Origin: Campylobacterota bacterium
Lineage (GTDB): Bacteria; Campylobacterota; Campylobacteria; Campylobacterales; SZUA-545
Reading direction: 5' to 3'
Assembly: GCA_003561815.1 (NCBI GenBank)
Contig: PWVP01000202.1
Coordinates: forward strand, 1 to 32,716
Length of the DNA stretch: 32,716 nucleotides
In this document: positions 7,403 through 15,109 of the stretch, piece after piece
Layout: every line of letters begins with the position of its first letter
Position numbering within the stretch: position 1 is the first letter of the stretch
Program-made: the position numbers and the translations under genes
Notes under the pieces: generated by a model
Seen by the model: only the letters and a program-made list of their open reading frames with translations
The model's database searches: none
What the model was told of the DNA's origin: nothing

Positions 7403-8434
7403 TTATCCTTTCTCCGGGGGTGCCGGAAGTTCGCGCAAGAAGTGTGCATACTCTTCAGGCGGTGTGGGGTTAATATAACAACCACTGGAGAGCTCAAACC
7501 CATCACGCGCCTCAAAGCGGGGCACGATCGCCACATGCCAGTGGAAAAAGTGCTCGAGGTGGTGAAAGTAGTTTGGCTTCGGATGGGGCCGTTTGGGTGG
7601 GGCGCTGACGAGGGTGAGGTTGAGATCGGGATCCTCAAGTGCCAGAGCCAGACGGCCGAGAATCCACTCGCTCGCCTCGGCCAGATCACCTAGCGCGTCG
7701 CTGCTAAGCTGTTCAAAGTGGCTCTCATGGCTCAAAGGCACAATCCACACCTCAAACTCAAAGCGGGGGGCAAAGGGGGCAAAAACCAGAAAGTGGCGGT
7801 TGCGATAGAGGATGCGGCTCTGATCGGCCTCTTCGCTCTCGAGCATGTCGCACACCAGGCACCGCTCATGGTGGTTATAGTGGCGCCTGGAGGCGTCGAT
7901 AATCCGCTCGGTCGCCGGGGGGATAAAGGGGAGCGCGACAATCTGCGAGTGGCTGTGCGGGATGGTGTTGCCCGCCTTCATCCCCTGATTTTTAAAGGCG
8001 TGGATGTGGGCGATCCGTCCATCTTTGCTCAGCGCTTCGATCCGATCGCGAAAGCTCTGATAGAGCGCGCGCAGATTTTTTTGGTCGAAGTGGCAGAGGT
8101 GGGTGGTCGCTTTGGGGTGATCGATCACCATCTCATGGGCCCCAAACCCGCCAATAATGGAGTAAAACCCCCGCTTGGCCCGCTTAAGGGGCGCCTCTAG
8201 TTTTAGTAGCGGAAAACGGTTGGCAAAGACGCGCGTGAGCCAGGAGGCGGTGATGCGGGGATTTTCGCGAACGGCGTAGATCTCAGGCGGTGTGCGCTGC
8301 TCCTGGCCGTGGATAAAGGGATCGTTAATCGCCGCCGGTGGTGGAGAGCCGGGCGAAAAGGCGGGGCGCTTGGCCCGGTTGGGGGCGATAATCACCCAGG
8401 TGTCATAGAGCATCTGGTGGCGAAACTCGTTCAT
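7403..8434 (-). CDS. galT: GalT-like hexose-1-phosphate nucleotidylyltransferase
   Basis: 343-aa HIT-superfamily protein. GNTIPHSHSQIVALP carries the active-site H160-x-H162-x-Q164, H162 being the expected nucleophile that is transiently nucleotidylated. The usual first zinc motif CPFC is D38-P-F-I41 here, so that site is lost. A second CxxC (C192, C195) and the late HWH segment, as in plant ADP-glucose phosphorylase-type GalT relatives, are kept. Length fits the family (about 330-350). In this operon it may link glucose-1-phosphate and nucleotide sugars; specificity for galactose is not shown. ATG at 8434 overlaps the upstream GH57 stop (ATGA), with GGAGGGAGA just before. Confidence 0.8.
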   Translation of the reverse strand: MNEFRHQMLYDTWVIIAPNRAKRPAFSPGSPPPAAINDPFIHGQEQRTPPEIYAVRENPRITASWLTRVFANRFPLLKLEAPLKRAKRGFYSIIGGFGAHEMVIDHPKATTHLCHFDQKNLRALYQSFRDRIEALSKDGRIAHIHAFKNQGMKAGNTIPHSHSQIVALPFIPPATERIIDASRRHYNHHERCLVCDMLESEEADQSRILYRNRHFLVFAPFAPRFEFEVWIVPLSHESHFEQLSSDALGDLAEASEWILGRLALALEDPDLNLTLVSAPPKRPHPKPNYFHHLEHFFHWHVAIVPRFEARDGFELSSGCYINPTPPEEYAHFLRELPAPPEKG

Positions 8435-10428
8435 TCTCCCTCCTTGATGCCAAGCTCAACCGTGACGCGGTGGCGCGTCTTGGGCTTAAAGAGCAGATAG
8501 AGTGCTATCTGCTGGCAGGTGCGCTCCAGTCCCGCCTCACTCTGGCTGATGGTGTAGATGGGGTGGCTATAGAGCCCAAAATCCAGATCGGCATCCAGGC
8601 AGATGGTTTGATTCAGCCACGGGCAGTAGAGGCGCACCTGACGGGTGGCTGCGATCGCGATCGGCTCAAGCGCACCCTGGCCGTTAAGGGTAAGCCGATC
8701 GGGGTTGGCGAAGTGAAAGTTGTGCGCCTGCAGGTAGGCCGACGCTTCGGGCAGATCCAAAGCGGTCTCCACCCGCAGACGATCCCCTTTAAGGGCGACT
8801 CGCTTCTGGCAGGTGAGGGCATCGGCTTTGGCTTTAAAGGTGGCTTTTGCCTCCATCAGTGCCCCCTCTTGTGTGGCCTGGAGGCTAAACGAGCGCTCAC
8901 AGAGATCGCTATAATCCTCAAAACTCTGAGCAAAGAGCGTGTCGCTATCGACGCTCTCGACCAGGTGATCGATAAAGCTGTGGCGCGGGTAGCGATCGTA
9001 GATGAGGTGCTTGAGCGCCTCCTGATCGGCGCTGAGTGCCGTATCGTGGATGGTGGCGGGCTGCTCACCCTGCTGGGTATCGTGCCCGGCAGTGATCTGG
9101 GCGTGGTACGCCTCTTCGCGCCGCATCAGGGTGTTGAGCAGATTGAACCGCTTAGAGAGGATGTGCAGCTCACTAAGGCTTCCACCCTTTTCGGGCTCAA
9201 AACCGGCGATGAGCTTCCGGCTGCGCAGACGAAGCTGCTTCGCGCCGTTCATCTGCCAGTCCCTTATCTCACACGGCGTCTGCTTGAGCGCCATCTCCGC
9301 TTCGATCAGGTAGCGCCAGGCGGTATCGCGCAGACTGGGCAGATAGAGCCCCCCGAAAACGCCGTGCCAGAGGACATCATTGCACTGCGCTTTGGCGATG
9401 GCCGACTCGAAGGCGGGATTTTTGCGTTTGGGGCGCTGGTTACACAGATCGAGCATCCGGCGGTGGATGCGCCCGCTCTCGGAGTAGCGCACCAGGAAGT
9501 TTTTCCAGGTGGCCCCACGGGTGAAGCGCTCCGCCTCATCCTCCAGCCCCATCTCGCCAAGCGCGTGCTTGAGGTGTGCCAGTCGCTGGTGCTCGGCCGG
9601 ACGCAGGCTCCACTCCCCCATCTCATAGTAGGAGACATCGGGCGGGTAGAGCATCCCCAGCGGGCGGTGCTGATCGAAGTAGTCGCAATAGAGCCCCGCT
9701 TCGATCGCCGGATGGGCCAGAGTCGCTTCGATAAAGGCGCGCAGCCACCCCTTCTCATAAACCCATTCATGGGTTCCCGGCCACACCCCAAACTTCTCGC
9801 CATCATCAAAGATTACCGCCGCGCCGCTTTGGCGGGTGAGGGTCTCTATCACCTCTTCGTGCTTCCAGAAGGGAACCTGGTAGCGCAGCGGCTTGCTGAT
9901 GGGAAAGAGCCCCAGCGATCGACCACCGCTTTCGGTGAGGTAGTAGCCGTTGAGCGCTTCGCGGGCTAAACCGGTACAGAGCAGGTGGTAGTCGTCGACA
10001 ATCACATACTCGATGCCCGCCTCGACCAGATCGGTGATAATCGATCCGTCATAGACCCGCTCGGTCAGCCAGAGCCCCCGGGGGCGCTGATCGAAGTGGG
10101 TCTGGATAAAATCACTCAACATCGCAATCTGCTTTTGGCGATCGGCGGGGGGGATAGCGGCTAGAATCGGCTCATAAAACCCCCCGGTAAACCACTCGAT
10201 CTGCCCGCGGCGGCTCATCTGCGCCATGAGTGAAAAGAGCTCAGGATCGTGCTGCTGGATAAACTCCAGCAGCCAGCCGCTGTAGTGGGCGCTAAAGCGA
10301 AACTCAGGGTACTCAAAGGCCACCTCAAAAAAGGGGCGATAGGAGCGTGCCGTCGCCTCTAAGACCACATGATCGAAGTTGTCAATCGGCTGGTGGGAGT
10401 GAACCCCCAAAAGGAGTGTTGTGTTCAT
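8431..10428 (-). CDS. GH57 4-alpha-glucanotransferase
   Basis: 665 aa, the size and layout of the Thermococcus litoralis 4-alpha-glucanotransferase group: catalytic (beta/alpha)7 barrel at the N-terminus, then helical (DUF1925-like) and beta-sandwich (DUF1926-like) domains. LLLGVHSHQPIDNF opens the barrel. The nucleophile is E123 in GLWLTERVYD, the same number as in the Thermococcus enzyme, and the acid lies in IFDDGEKFG (208-209). It should disproportionate maltooligosaccharides and prepare chains for phosphorolysis or branching. ATG at 10428 comes one base after the TAA of the preceding gene. No clear Shine-Dalgarno is visible, so reinitiation after the upstream stop is likely. Confidence 0.88.
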   Translation of the reverse strand: MNTTLLLGVHSHQPIDNFDHVVLEATARSYRPFFEVAFEYPEFRFSAHYSGWLLEFIQQHDPELFSLMAQMSRRGQIEWFTGGFYEPILAAIPPADRQKQIAMLSDFIQTHFDQRPRGLWLTERVYDGSIITDLVEAGIEYVIVDDYHLLCTGLAREALNGYYLTESGGRSLGLFPISKPLRYQVPFWKHEEVIETLTRQSGAAVIFDDGEKFGVWPGTHEWVYEKGWLRAFIEATLAHPAIEAGLYCDYFDQHRPLGMLYPPDVSYYEMGEWSLRPAEHQRLAHLKHALGEMGLEDEAERFTRGATWKNFLVRYSESGRIHRRMLDLCNQRPKRKNPAFESAIAKAQCNDVLWHGVFGGLYLPSLRDTAWRYLIEAEMALKQTPCEIRDWQMNGAKQLRLRSRKLIAGFEPEKGGSLSELHILSKRFNLLNTLMRREEAYHAQITAGHDTQQGEQPATIHDTALSADQEALKHLIYDRYPRHSFIDHLVESVDSDTLFAQSFEDYSDLCERSFSLQATQEGALMEAKATFKAKADALTCQKRVALKGDRLRVETALDLPEASAYLQAHNFHFANPDRLTLNGQGALEPIAIAATRQVRLYCPWLNQTICLDADLDFGLYSHPIYTISQSEAGLERTCQQIALYLLFKPKTRHRVTVELGIKEGE

Positions 10429-10429
10429 T

Positions 10430-12532
10430 TTATATGTACCATAGGGCGTTAAACTCCGGCATCTTTAGACTTAGGGCGCGATAGAGCGGGATGCGCTGGA
10501 TCAAGGTCTCCTGCCGGTAGAGCATAAAGGCGACATCGGGGGTCTCCTGCGGATCGTCGATCGGATCGAGCAGTTTAATCTCCAGACAGCTCCGCATGGC
10601 CGCCTCCAGATGATCGCTGCATTGGGCGGTGGCGAGCTTTTTAGGATCGAGCTTGAGCCGCCGCTGGCTTTTGTGGCGTCCGCCCAGCTCGATCTCGAGC
10701 AGATAGTCACCGCTTTCGAGGCGATCGATATTGCCCTGTAGCTGGAAAAAGAAGTGGCGTCCGTCGGTGCCATAAAGCAGTGTCTCAAAGATCGCCCCCG
10801 AGCTGTCCATCGCCGAAAAGGCGCGGGTGAGATCGAGTCGGCCCGCACCCATCCACTCAAAGTAGCTGCTCTGATAGCCGTCGATACGCGGGGAGATGGG
10901 GGCTGAGGGGGCGATGAGGTCGCTTGTCTGGGGGTCGACCTGCTTGATCGCCTCATCAAGCACTTTGGGCGGTTTTTTGCCAAGCAGGTGAAAGACCTGG
11001 CGCAGATGGCTTCGAAAGAGGGCATCAAACTCAGAGGCCAGCGGCGTGTAGTGATCGTCGCCAAACCACCAGAACCAGTCGCTGCCTTCAGCGATGAGGA
11101 GCGCCTCCTGGATCGCTTCGGCCTTTTGGGTATCGAGCGACTCGGCCGCCTGGGTGGCCGCCTCTTTGGTCATGGCCAGCAGCTCCCAGGCGCGGTTTTT
11201 CTCCGCGTGGCCCATCCAGGTGGAGAGTGAGCCGTAGATCCAGCTGCCCGGCTGCAGACTCTGCAGACTCCGGGGGTGGAGCTGTTCTTGCTCAAACGCC
11301 TCGGGTACGGTGATGGCCTGACACCAGGGTGCCTTTTCGATCCGCTCATACAGGGCGTTGAAAAACTCAAAGCCGTTGTTCTGATAAAACTCCCACGCAT
11401 TCTCCCCATCTAAAAAGACCGAGACCAGCGGGTTAAAATCGCAGCTCTCATGGATCGCTTTGAGTTTGGCCATAAAGTCATCGGCAGCGTGCTGGGGATC
11501 GAACGAGGCGTAGTTAAAGCCGATCAGATCGCTTAGCGCCTTATCCCGAAAGAGCATCCCGATGGGGCCTTCGGGGGTTTCGAGTCGATAGGGGCGGTAG
11601 AGATCGCTTCGCTGGTGGGGCCCATCCAGGCTCTTAAAGAGAATATCCTCATCGGTGCAGGCGTAGGGGATGGATCGGCTGGCCAGCAGCGCCATCGCCT
11701 TTTCGCTCACTGCCCCCTCTGCTGGCCAGAAGCCCGGCGGCGGAGCGTCAAACTGCTCACGATACCACGAAGCGGCGCGGTCGACCTGGGTGGCCGCATC
11801 GTCGCTGAAATCGCACCAGCGCTTCGGAGTCTCAATCTGGCCATCGGAGGCTTTGGCCGCTTTGAGATCGAGCAGAAGTGGTAAAATCGGGTGATAAAAG
11901 GGGGTGGTAAAGATGGCGATCTGACCCATCTTCTGCGCCTCTTTGTAGCGCTTGGGGATGCTGGCACAGAACGCCACCAGCACCTCAATCAGCCGCTTTT
12001 TCTCCTCCTGGGTAAAACGCGAACCCTTCTTGATCAGCGATTTGACGGTGGGCTCTTCGCGGCGAAGCAGATTGCCGCACCAGGCGAGCAGGAAGAGTAC
12101 CGCCAGATCGGTGAGCTCCTGATCGTCAAAGTGGCGCACCGCCTCCTCGGCACTCTCAAATCGGCTTCGCTTCTCATAGAGCGCCTGATAGCCCCAAAGG
12201 GGCGCAATCATGGTCTGGGGATTGGCAAAAAACCCCTTCTCCAGCAGCGCAGCCTTCTCCTTCTCATCAAGGCTCTGCGCCTCTTTAGCCAGAAGGTTCA
12301 GGAGCCGATCGTGCTGCCACCCTTTGGGGTAGGCCTCAAGCTGCACCATCAAAGAGGGGACCAGATTGTAGGTGGCCTTTAGGCCGGGAAAGTGGCTCTG
12401 GATCCAGGGCAGCTCGGCGTAATCTTTGATGGCGTGGAGAAAGACCCACGGCATGAGACTCTCCTGGCTGCCCCCCTCACGGTACCAGGGTTGGTGCATG
12501 TGCCACAGCAGGGTCAGATAGAGGGTTTTCAT
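10430..12532 (-). CDS. GH57 alpha-amylase/amylopullulanase-like enzyme
   Basis: 700 aa from the ATG at 12532 (an upstream GTG/ATG reading is possible but would overlap the previous gene by 28 nt). The barrel starts LYLTLLWHMHQPWY. The nucleophile is E272 in GFWPAEGAVS and the general acid D375 in VFLDGENAWEFY, both standard for GH57 amylases and amylopullulanases. The last ~160 residues (YFEWMGAGRLDL onward) resemble a glucodextranase-type beta-sandwich that would bind carbohydrate. There is no signal peptide, so it acts on internal glucan. ATGA overlap with the upstream fusion gene. The third distinct GH57 subtype in the operon; debranching versus alpha-1,4 hydrolysis cannot be told apart here. 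Confidence 0.85.
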   Translation of the reverse strand: MKTLYLTLLWHMHQPWYREGGSQESLMPWVFLHAIKDYAELPWIQSHFPGLKATYNLVPSLMVQLEAYPKGWQHDRLLNLLAKEAQSLDEKEKAALLEKGFFANPQTMIAPLWGYQALYEKRSRFESAEEAVRHFDDQELTDLAVLFLLAWCGNLLRREEPTVKSLIKKGSRFTQEEKKRLIEVLVAFCASIPKRYKEAQKMGQIAIFTTPFYHPILPLLLDLKAAKASDGQIETPKRWCDFSDDAATQVDRAASWYREQFDAPPPGFWPAEGAVSEKAMALLASRSIPYACTDEDILFKSLDGPHQRSDLYRPYRLETPEGPIGMLFRDKALSDLIGFNYASFDPQHAADDFMAKLKAIHESCDFNPLVSVFLDGENAWEFYQNNGFEFFNALYERIEKAPWCQAITVPEAFEQEQLHPRSLQSLQPGSWIYGSLSTWMGHAEKNRAWELLAMTKEAATQAAESLDTQKAEAIQEALLIAEGSDWFWWFGDDHYTPLASEFDALFRSHLRQVFHLLGKKPPKVLDEAIKQVDPQTSDLIAPSAPISPRIDGYQSSYFEWMGAGRLDLTRAFSAMDSSGAIFETLLYGTDGRHFFFQLQGNIDRLESGDYLLEIELGGRHKSQRRLKLDPKKLATAQCSDHLEAAMRSCLEIKLLDPIDDPQETPDVAFMLYRQETLIQRIPLYRALSLKMPEFNALWYI

Positions 12533-15033
12533 GCCTCTTCGGTTCCCTGTTTCCACTGGGCGATTTTGGTCGCATACTCGATAAGCAGCCGGTTGCCGCT
12601 CTCCTCATCGGCCGACTGGATATAGAGGTGGATCATCTCCTCGTACTGATCGGGCACCATCACCACGAAGCCGCCACTATGTATGATCTTCACCCCATCG
12701 GCGAAGCTCACCTCTTTACCCATCGCCTCTTCGCTAAAGCGGCGCATCATGGTGCCCTTCATCGACAGATCGCACGGGATCTGCTGGTGGGCGAAGTGGT
12801 AACGCCCGCTTGCGGTGAGCAGATCGTCCAGGCGGCTGGCATGGCACGAGAGCATCTCGACAATCTTCACCGCTGCAAACATCGCATCGAAGTTGAGCCC
12901 GAAGCGGGTGAAGGCAAACTGGTTATCCAGTGTCGCCACCAGATCGTACTCGGCGATATCCTTAGCTGAGAGGTTGTGCATTTTGCCCCGGGTGATGGTG
13001 AGGTTTTTGAGTTTGCTATCACACACATCCGGTGCGCTGACGGGCAGGTAGACACGGCACCCCTTCGGGTGGCACTGATCGAGCAGCTGCAGGACAATCA
13101 AAAGCGCCTCGTGCCCCTCCAGTCGCCGCCCGGTTTCGGTGATAATCTCGAGCCGCTGACCGTGGGGGTAGATCAAAAAGCCCGCGCTCATGTGCAGCGT
13201 GCGAACAATCTGGCTGATATTGATCCGCGCCTGATCGAGGTGGCTGGGCAGCTTAGAGAGCTTCTTGTCATCAAAGTAGGCGTTTAGGATCACATTCTCC
13301 ACGCCAAGGCTGTTAAGCAGGGTGGGAAAGACCATGGTGGTGTTGCCATAGAGCAGATCGACGGCGATCTTGGGCTTGGCAGCGACCAGCTTCTCGCCAT
13401 CGATCTGCTCGGTAAAGCCGGCGATATACTCTGCTCCCAGTGTGTGCGCTTCGTAGATGCTGCCGAGATCCTCTCCGCCTACGCGGCGGAAGTTTTCGCG
13501 AAAGAAGATCCGCTCACAGCTCTTTTCTACCGAGCTGTTAACCGCCAGCCCGTGCTCATCATAAAAGAGGATCTCCGTCTGCTGGGCGCAGCTCTCTGAC
13601 TGGCGGAAGTGGACACCGGCCAGCACCTCGGGGCGTTGACTCAAAGAGTGGCGCAGCACCGCTGAGGGGACGAAGTGGGGGTTGAGAATATCCACCCCCG
13701 CGCTCATCAGGCCACTCATAAAGGCGCGCTTGAGCATCCGGGAGGCTTTGTGGTAGTCGCGGCTGACATAGACTTTGGCCCCCACTGGCAGGTTGCTGGC
13801 AAAGGCGGCAGCCAGCTTGGTGGCCATCTCGCAGGAGAGCTCGATGTTGGTGCGTCCTTTGACCTGTCCGCCTTCGAAGAGGCTCTTTTTATACTTATCG
13901 CCCCAGATGACATTGCTGCTCACCACAGCGGCATCCTCGATCGCCTTTTTAGGCCAGATGATCACATCTTTTTCGATCAAAACCCCTTTGCCCAGCTCGC
14001 ACGCTTCGGCGACGATCGCCCCTTCGCGCACCATACACTTCTTTTCCAGGGTGTTGTCGTTGCACAGCAGGGTGTTGTTCAGCTCAGACTGCTCGCCGAT
14101 GCGTACCCGCTCCCAGAGGGTGCACTCTTCGAGTTTGACCCGCCGATCGATCACCGAGTGATCGCCAATCACGCTGTTTTTCAGCGTGACGGCTTTGCCC
14201 AGTTTGACGCTCTGTCCGATGACGGCGGTCCCTTCGATGCTCAGATCCTTCGGCAGGGTGGTCTCACTCTGGACATAGGCGACCCCTTCGCCCACTTTGA
14301 CCCGTTTGCCCGGCAGGGTGACGCCGGTTTTGAGGTTGAGAATATCGTTGATCGCCTCACGGTAGCTCTGCGGATTGCCCACATCCCGCCAGTACCCTTT
14401 GGCGTTATGGCCCCAGAGGGTGATCCCCTCTGCCATCAGCTTAGGGAAGAGATCTTTGGAGAAGTCGTAGTTGCTGTTTTCGGGGATGTGCGAGAGGATT
14501 TCCGGCTCGCACACATAGATGCCGGTATTGATGGTGTCGCTAAAGACCTCCCCCCAGCCGGGCTTCTCTAAAAAGCGCTGGATCTCGCCGCGCTTATCGG
14601 CGATCACCACCCCAAACTGCAGCGGGTCGGCCACCGAGGTGAGGGTGATGGTGAGTTTTGATTTGCGCTCTTCGTGAAAGGCGATAATCTTCTCAAAATC
14701 AAAATCGGTGATCAGATCGCCGCTGACAATCACAAAGGGCTCATCCAAAAGCCCCTCCGCCTTTTTAACCGCTCCGGCGGTGCCGTAGTCATCATCGGGC
14801 AGCACATAGTCGATCTTGATCCCCAGTCGGCTGCCGTCACCAAAGTGCTCTTTGACCACTTCGGGTTTGAAGTAGAGCAGCACCACAAACTCCTGAATAC
14901 CGACCGCTTTGAGTTGGAGCATGATATGCTCCATCATTGGGCGGCCCACCACCGGGAGCATCGGTTTGGGGAGTGAGTTGGTTAATGGTTGGATGCGGGT
15001 GCCAAATCCCCCCGCCATAACGACTGCCTTCAT
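12529..15033 (-). CDS. Sugar-1-phosphate nucleotidyltransferase / phosphomannomutase-like fusion
   Basis: 834 aa in three parts. Residues 1-235 are a nucleotidyltransferase (MAGGFGTRIQPLT with K23, VSGDLITDFD). Residues about 245-385 are left-handed beta-helix hexapeptide repeats. Residues about 395-834 are phosphomannomutase/phosphoglucomutase-like. The first part should make an NDP-sugar from a hexose-1-phosphate and NTP. The mutase part lacks the phosphoserine motif TASHNP: the corresponding stretch (about 472-491) reads VHFRQSE...TEILFYD, and the DGDxDR metal motif is not seen. ATG start with AAGGA 9 nt upstream. First gene of the operon leading to glk. Annotators often call this family mannose-1-phosphate guanylyltransferase; in a glucan operon a glucose-1-phosphate enzyme is equally possible. 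Confidence 0.85.
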   Translation of the reverse strand: MKAVVMAGGFGTRIQPLTNSLPKPMLPVVGRPMMEHIMLQLKAVGIQEFVVLLYFKPEVVKEHFGDGSRLGIKIDYVLPDDDYGTAGAVKKAEGLLDEPFVIVSGDLITDFDFEKIIAFHEERKSKLTITLTSVADPLQFGVVIADKRGEIQRFLEKPGWGEVFSDTINTGIYVCEPEILSHIPENSNYDFSKDLFPKLMAEGITLWGHNAKGYWRDVGNPQSYREAINDILNLKTGVTLPGKRVKVGEGVAYVQSETTLPKDLSIEGTAVIGQSVKLGKAVTLKNSVIGDHSVIDRRVKLEECTLWERVRIGEQSELNNTLLCNDNTLEKKCMVREGAIVAEACELGKGVLIEKDVIIWPKKAIEDAAVVSSNVIWGDKYKKSLFEGGQVKGRTNIELSCEMATKLAAAFASNLPVGAKVYVSRDYHKASRMLKRAFMSGLMSAGVDILNPHFVPSAVLRHSLSQRPEVLAGVHFRQSESCAQQTEILFYDEHGLAVNSSVEKSCERIFFRENFRRVGGEDLGSIYEAHTLGAEYIAGFTEQIDGEKLVAAKPKIAVDLLYGNTTMVFPTLLNSLGVENVILNAYFDDKKLSKLPSHLDQARINISQIVRTLHMSAGFLIYPHGQRLEIITETGRRLEGHEALLIVLQLLDQCHPKGCRVYLPVSAPDVCDSKLKNLTITRGKMHNLSAKDIAEYDLVATLDNQFAFTRFGLNFDAMFAAVKIVEMLSCHASRLDDLLTASGRYHFAHQQIPCDLSMKGTMMRRFSEEAMGKEVSFADGVKIIHSGGFVVMVPDQYEEMIHLYIQSADEESGNRLLIEYATKIAQWKQGTEEA

Positions 15034-15062
15034 ACTTCATGATCCTTTCGCGCTCTGCGCTG

Positions 15063-15068
15063 ATTGTA
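15063..15068 (-). promoter_or_regulatory. Putative -10 box of the seven-gene alpha-glucan operon
   Basis: TACAAT on the minus strand, 30 nt before the start at 15033. An AT-rich stretch containing TAGAATTTTTAG lies just upstream; no clear -35 box. The following genes down to glk overlap or are separated by 3 nt or less, so this is the likely main promoter. Confidence 0.5.
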
Positions 15069-15109
15069 GGGCGTTAATCTAAAAATTCTATTACGGTGCT
15101 ATCGGGTGT

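Noticed and set aside
8470-9969. 499-codon plus-strand open frame opposite the 4-alpha-glucanotransferase
   Set aside because: The minus-strand gene has all GH57 motifs and overlaps neatly with its neighbours; the antisense frame shows no domain or ribosome site.
13675-14571. 298-codon plus-strand open frame inside the nucleotidyltransferase/mutase fusion
   Set aside because: Antisense shadow of a real gene; repetitive Phe/Asp/His composition typical of the reverse of hexapeptide-repeat codons.
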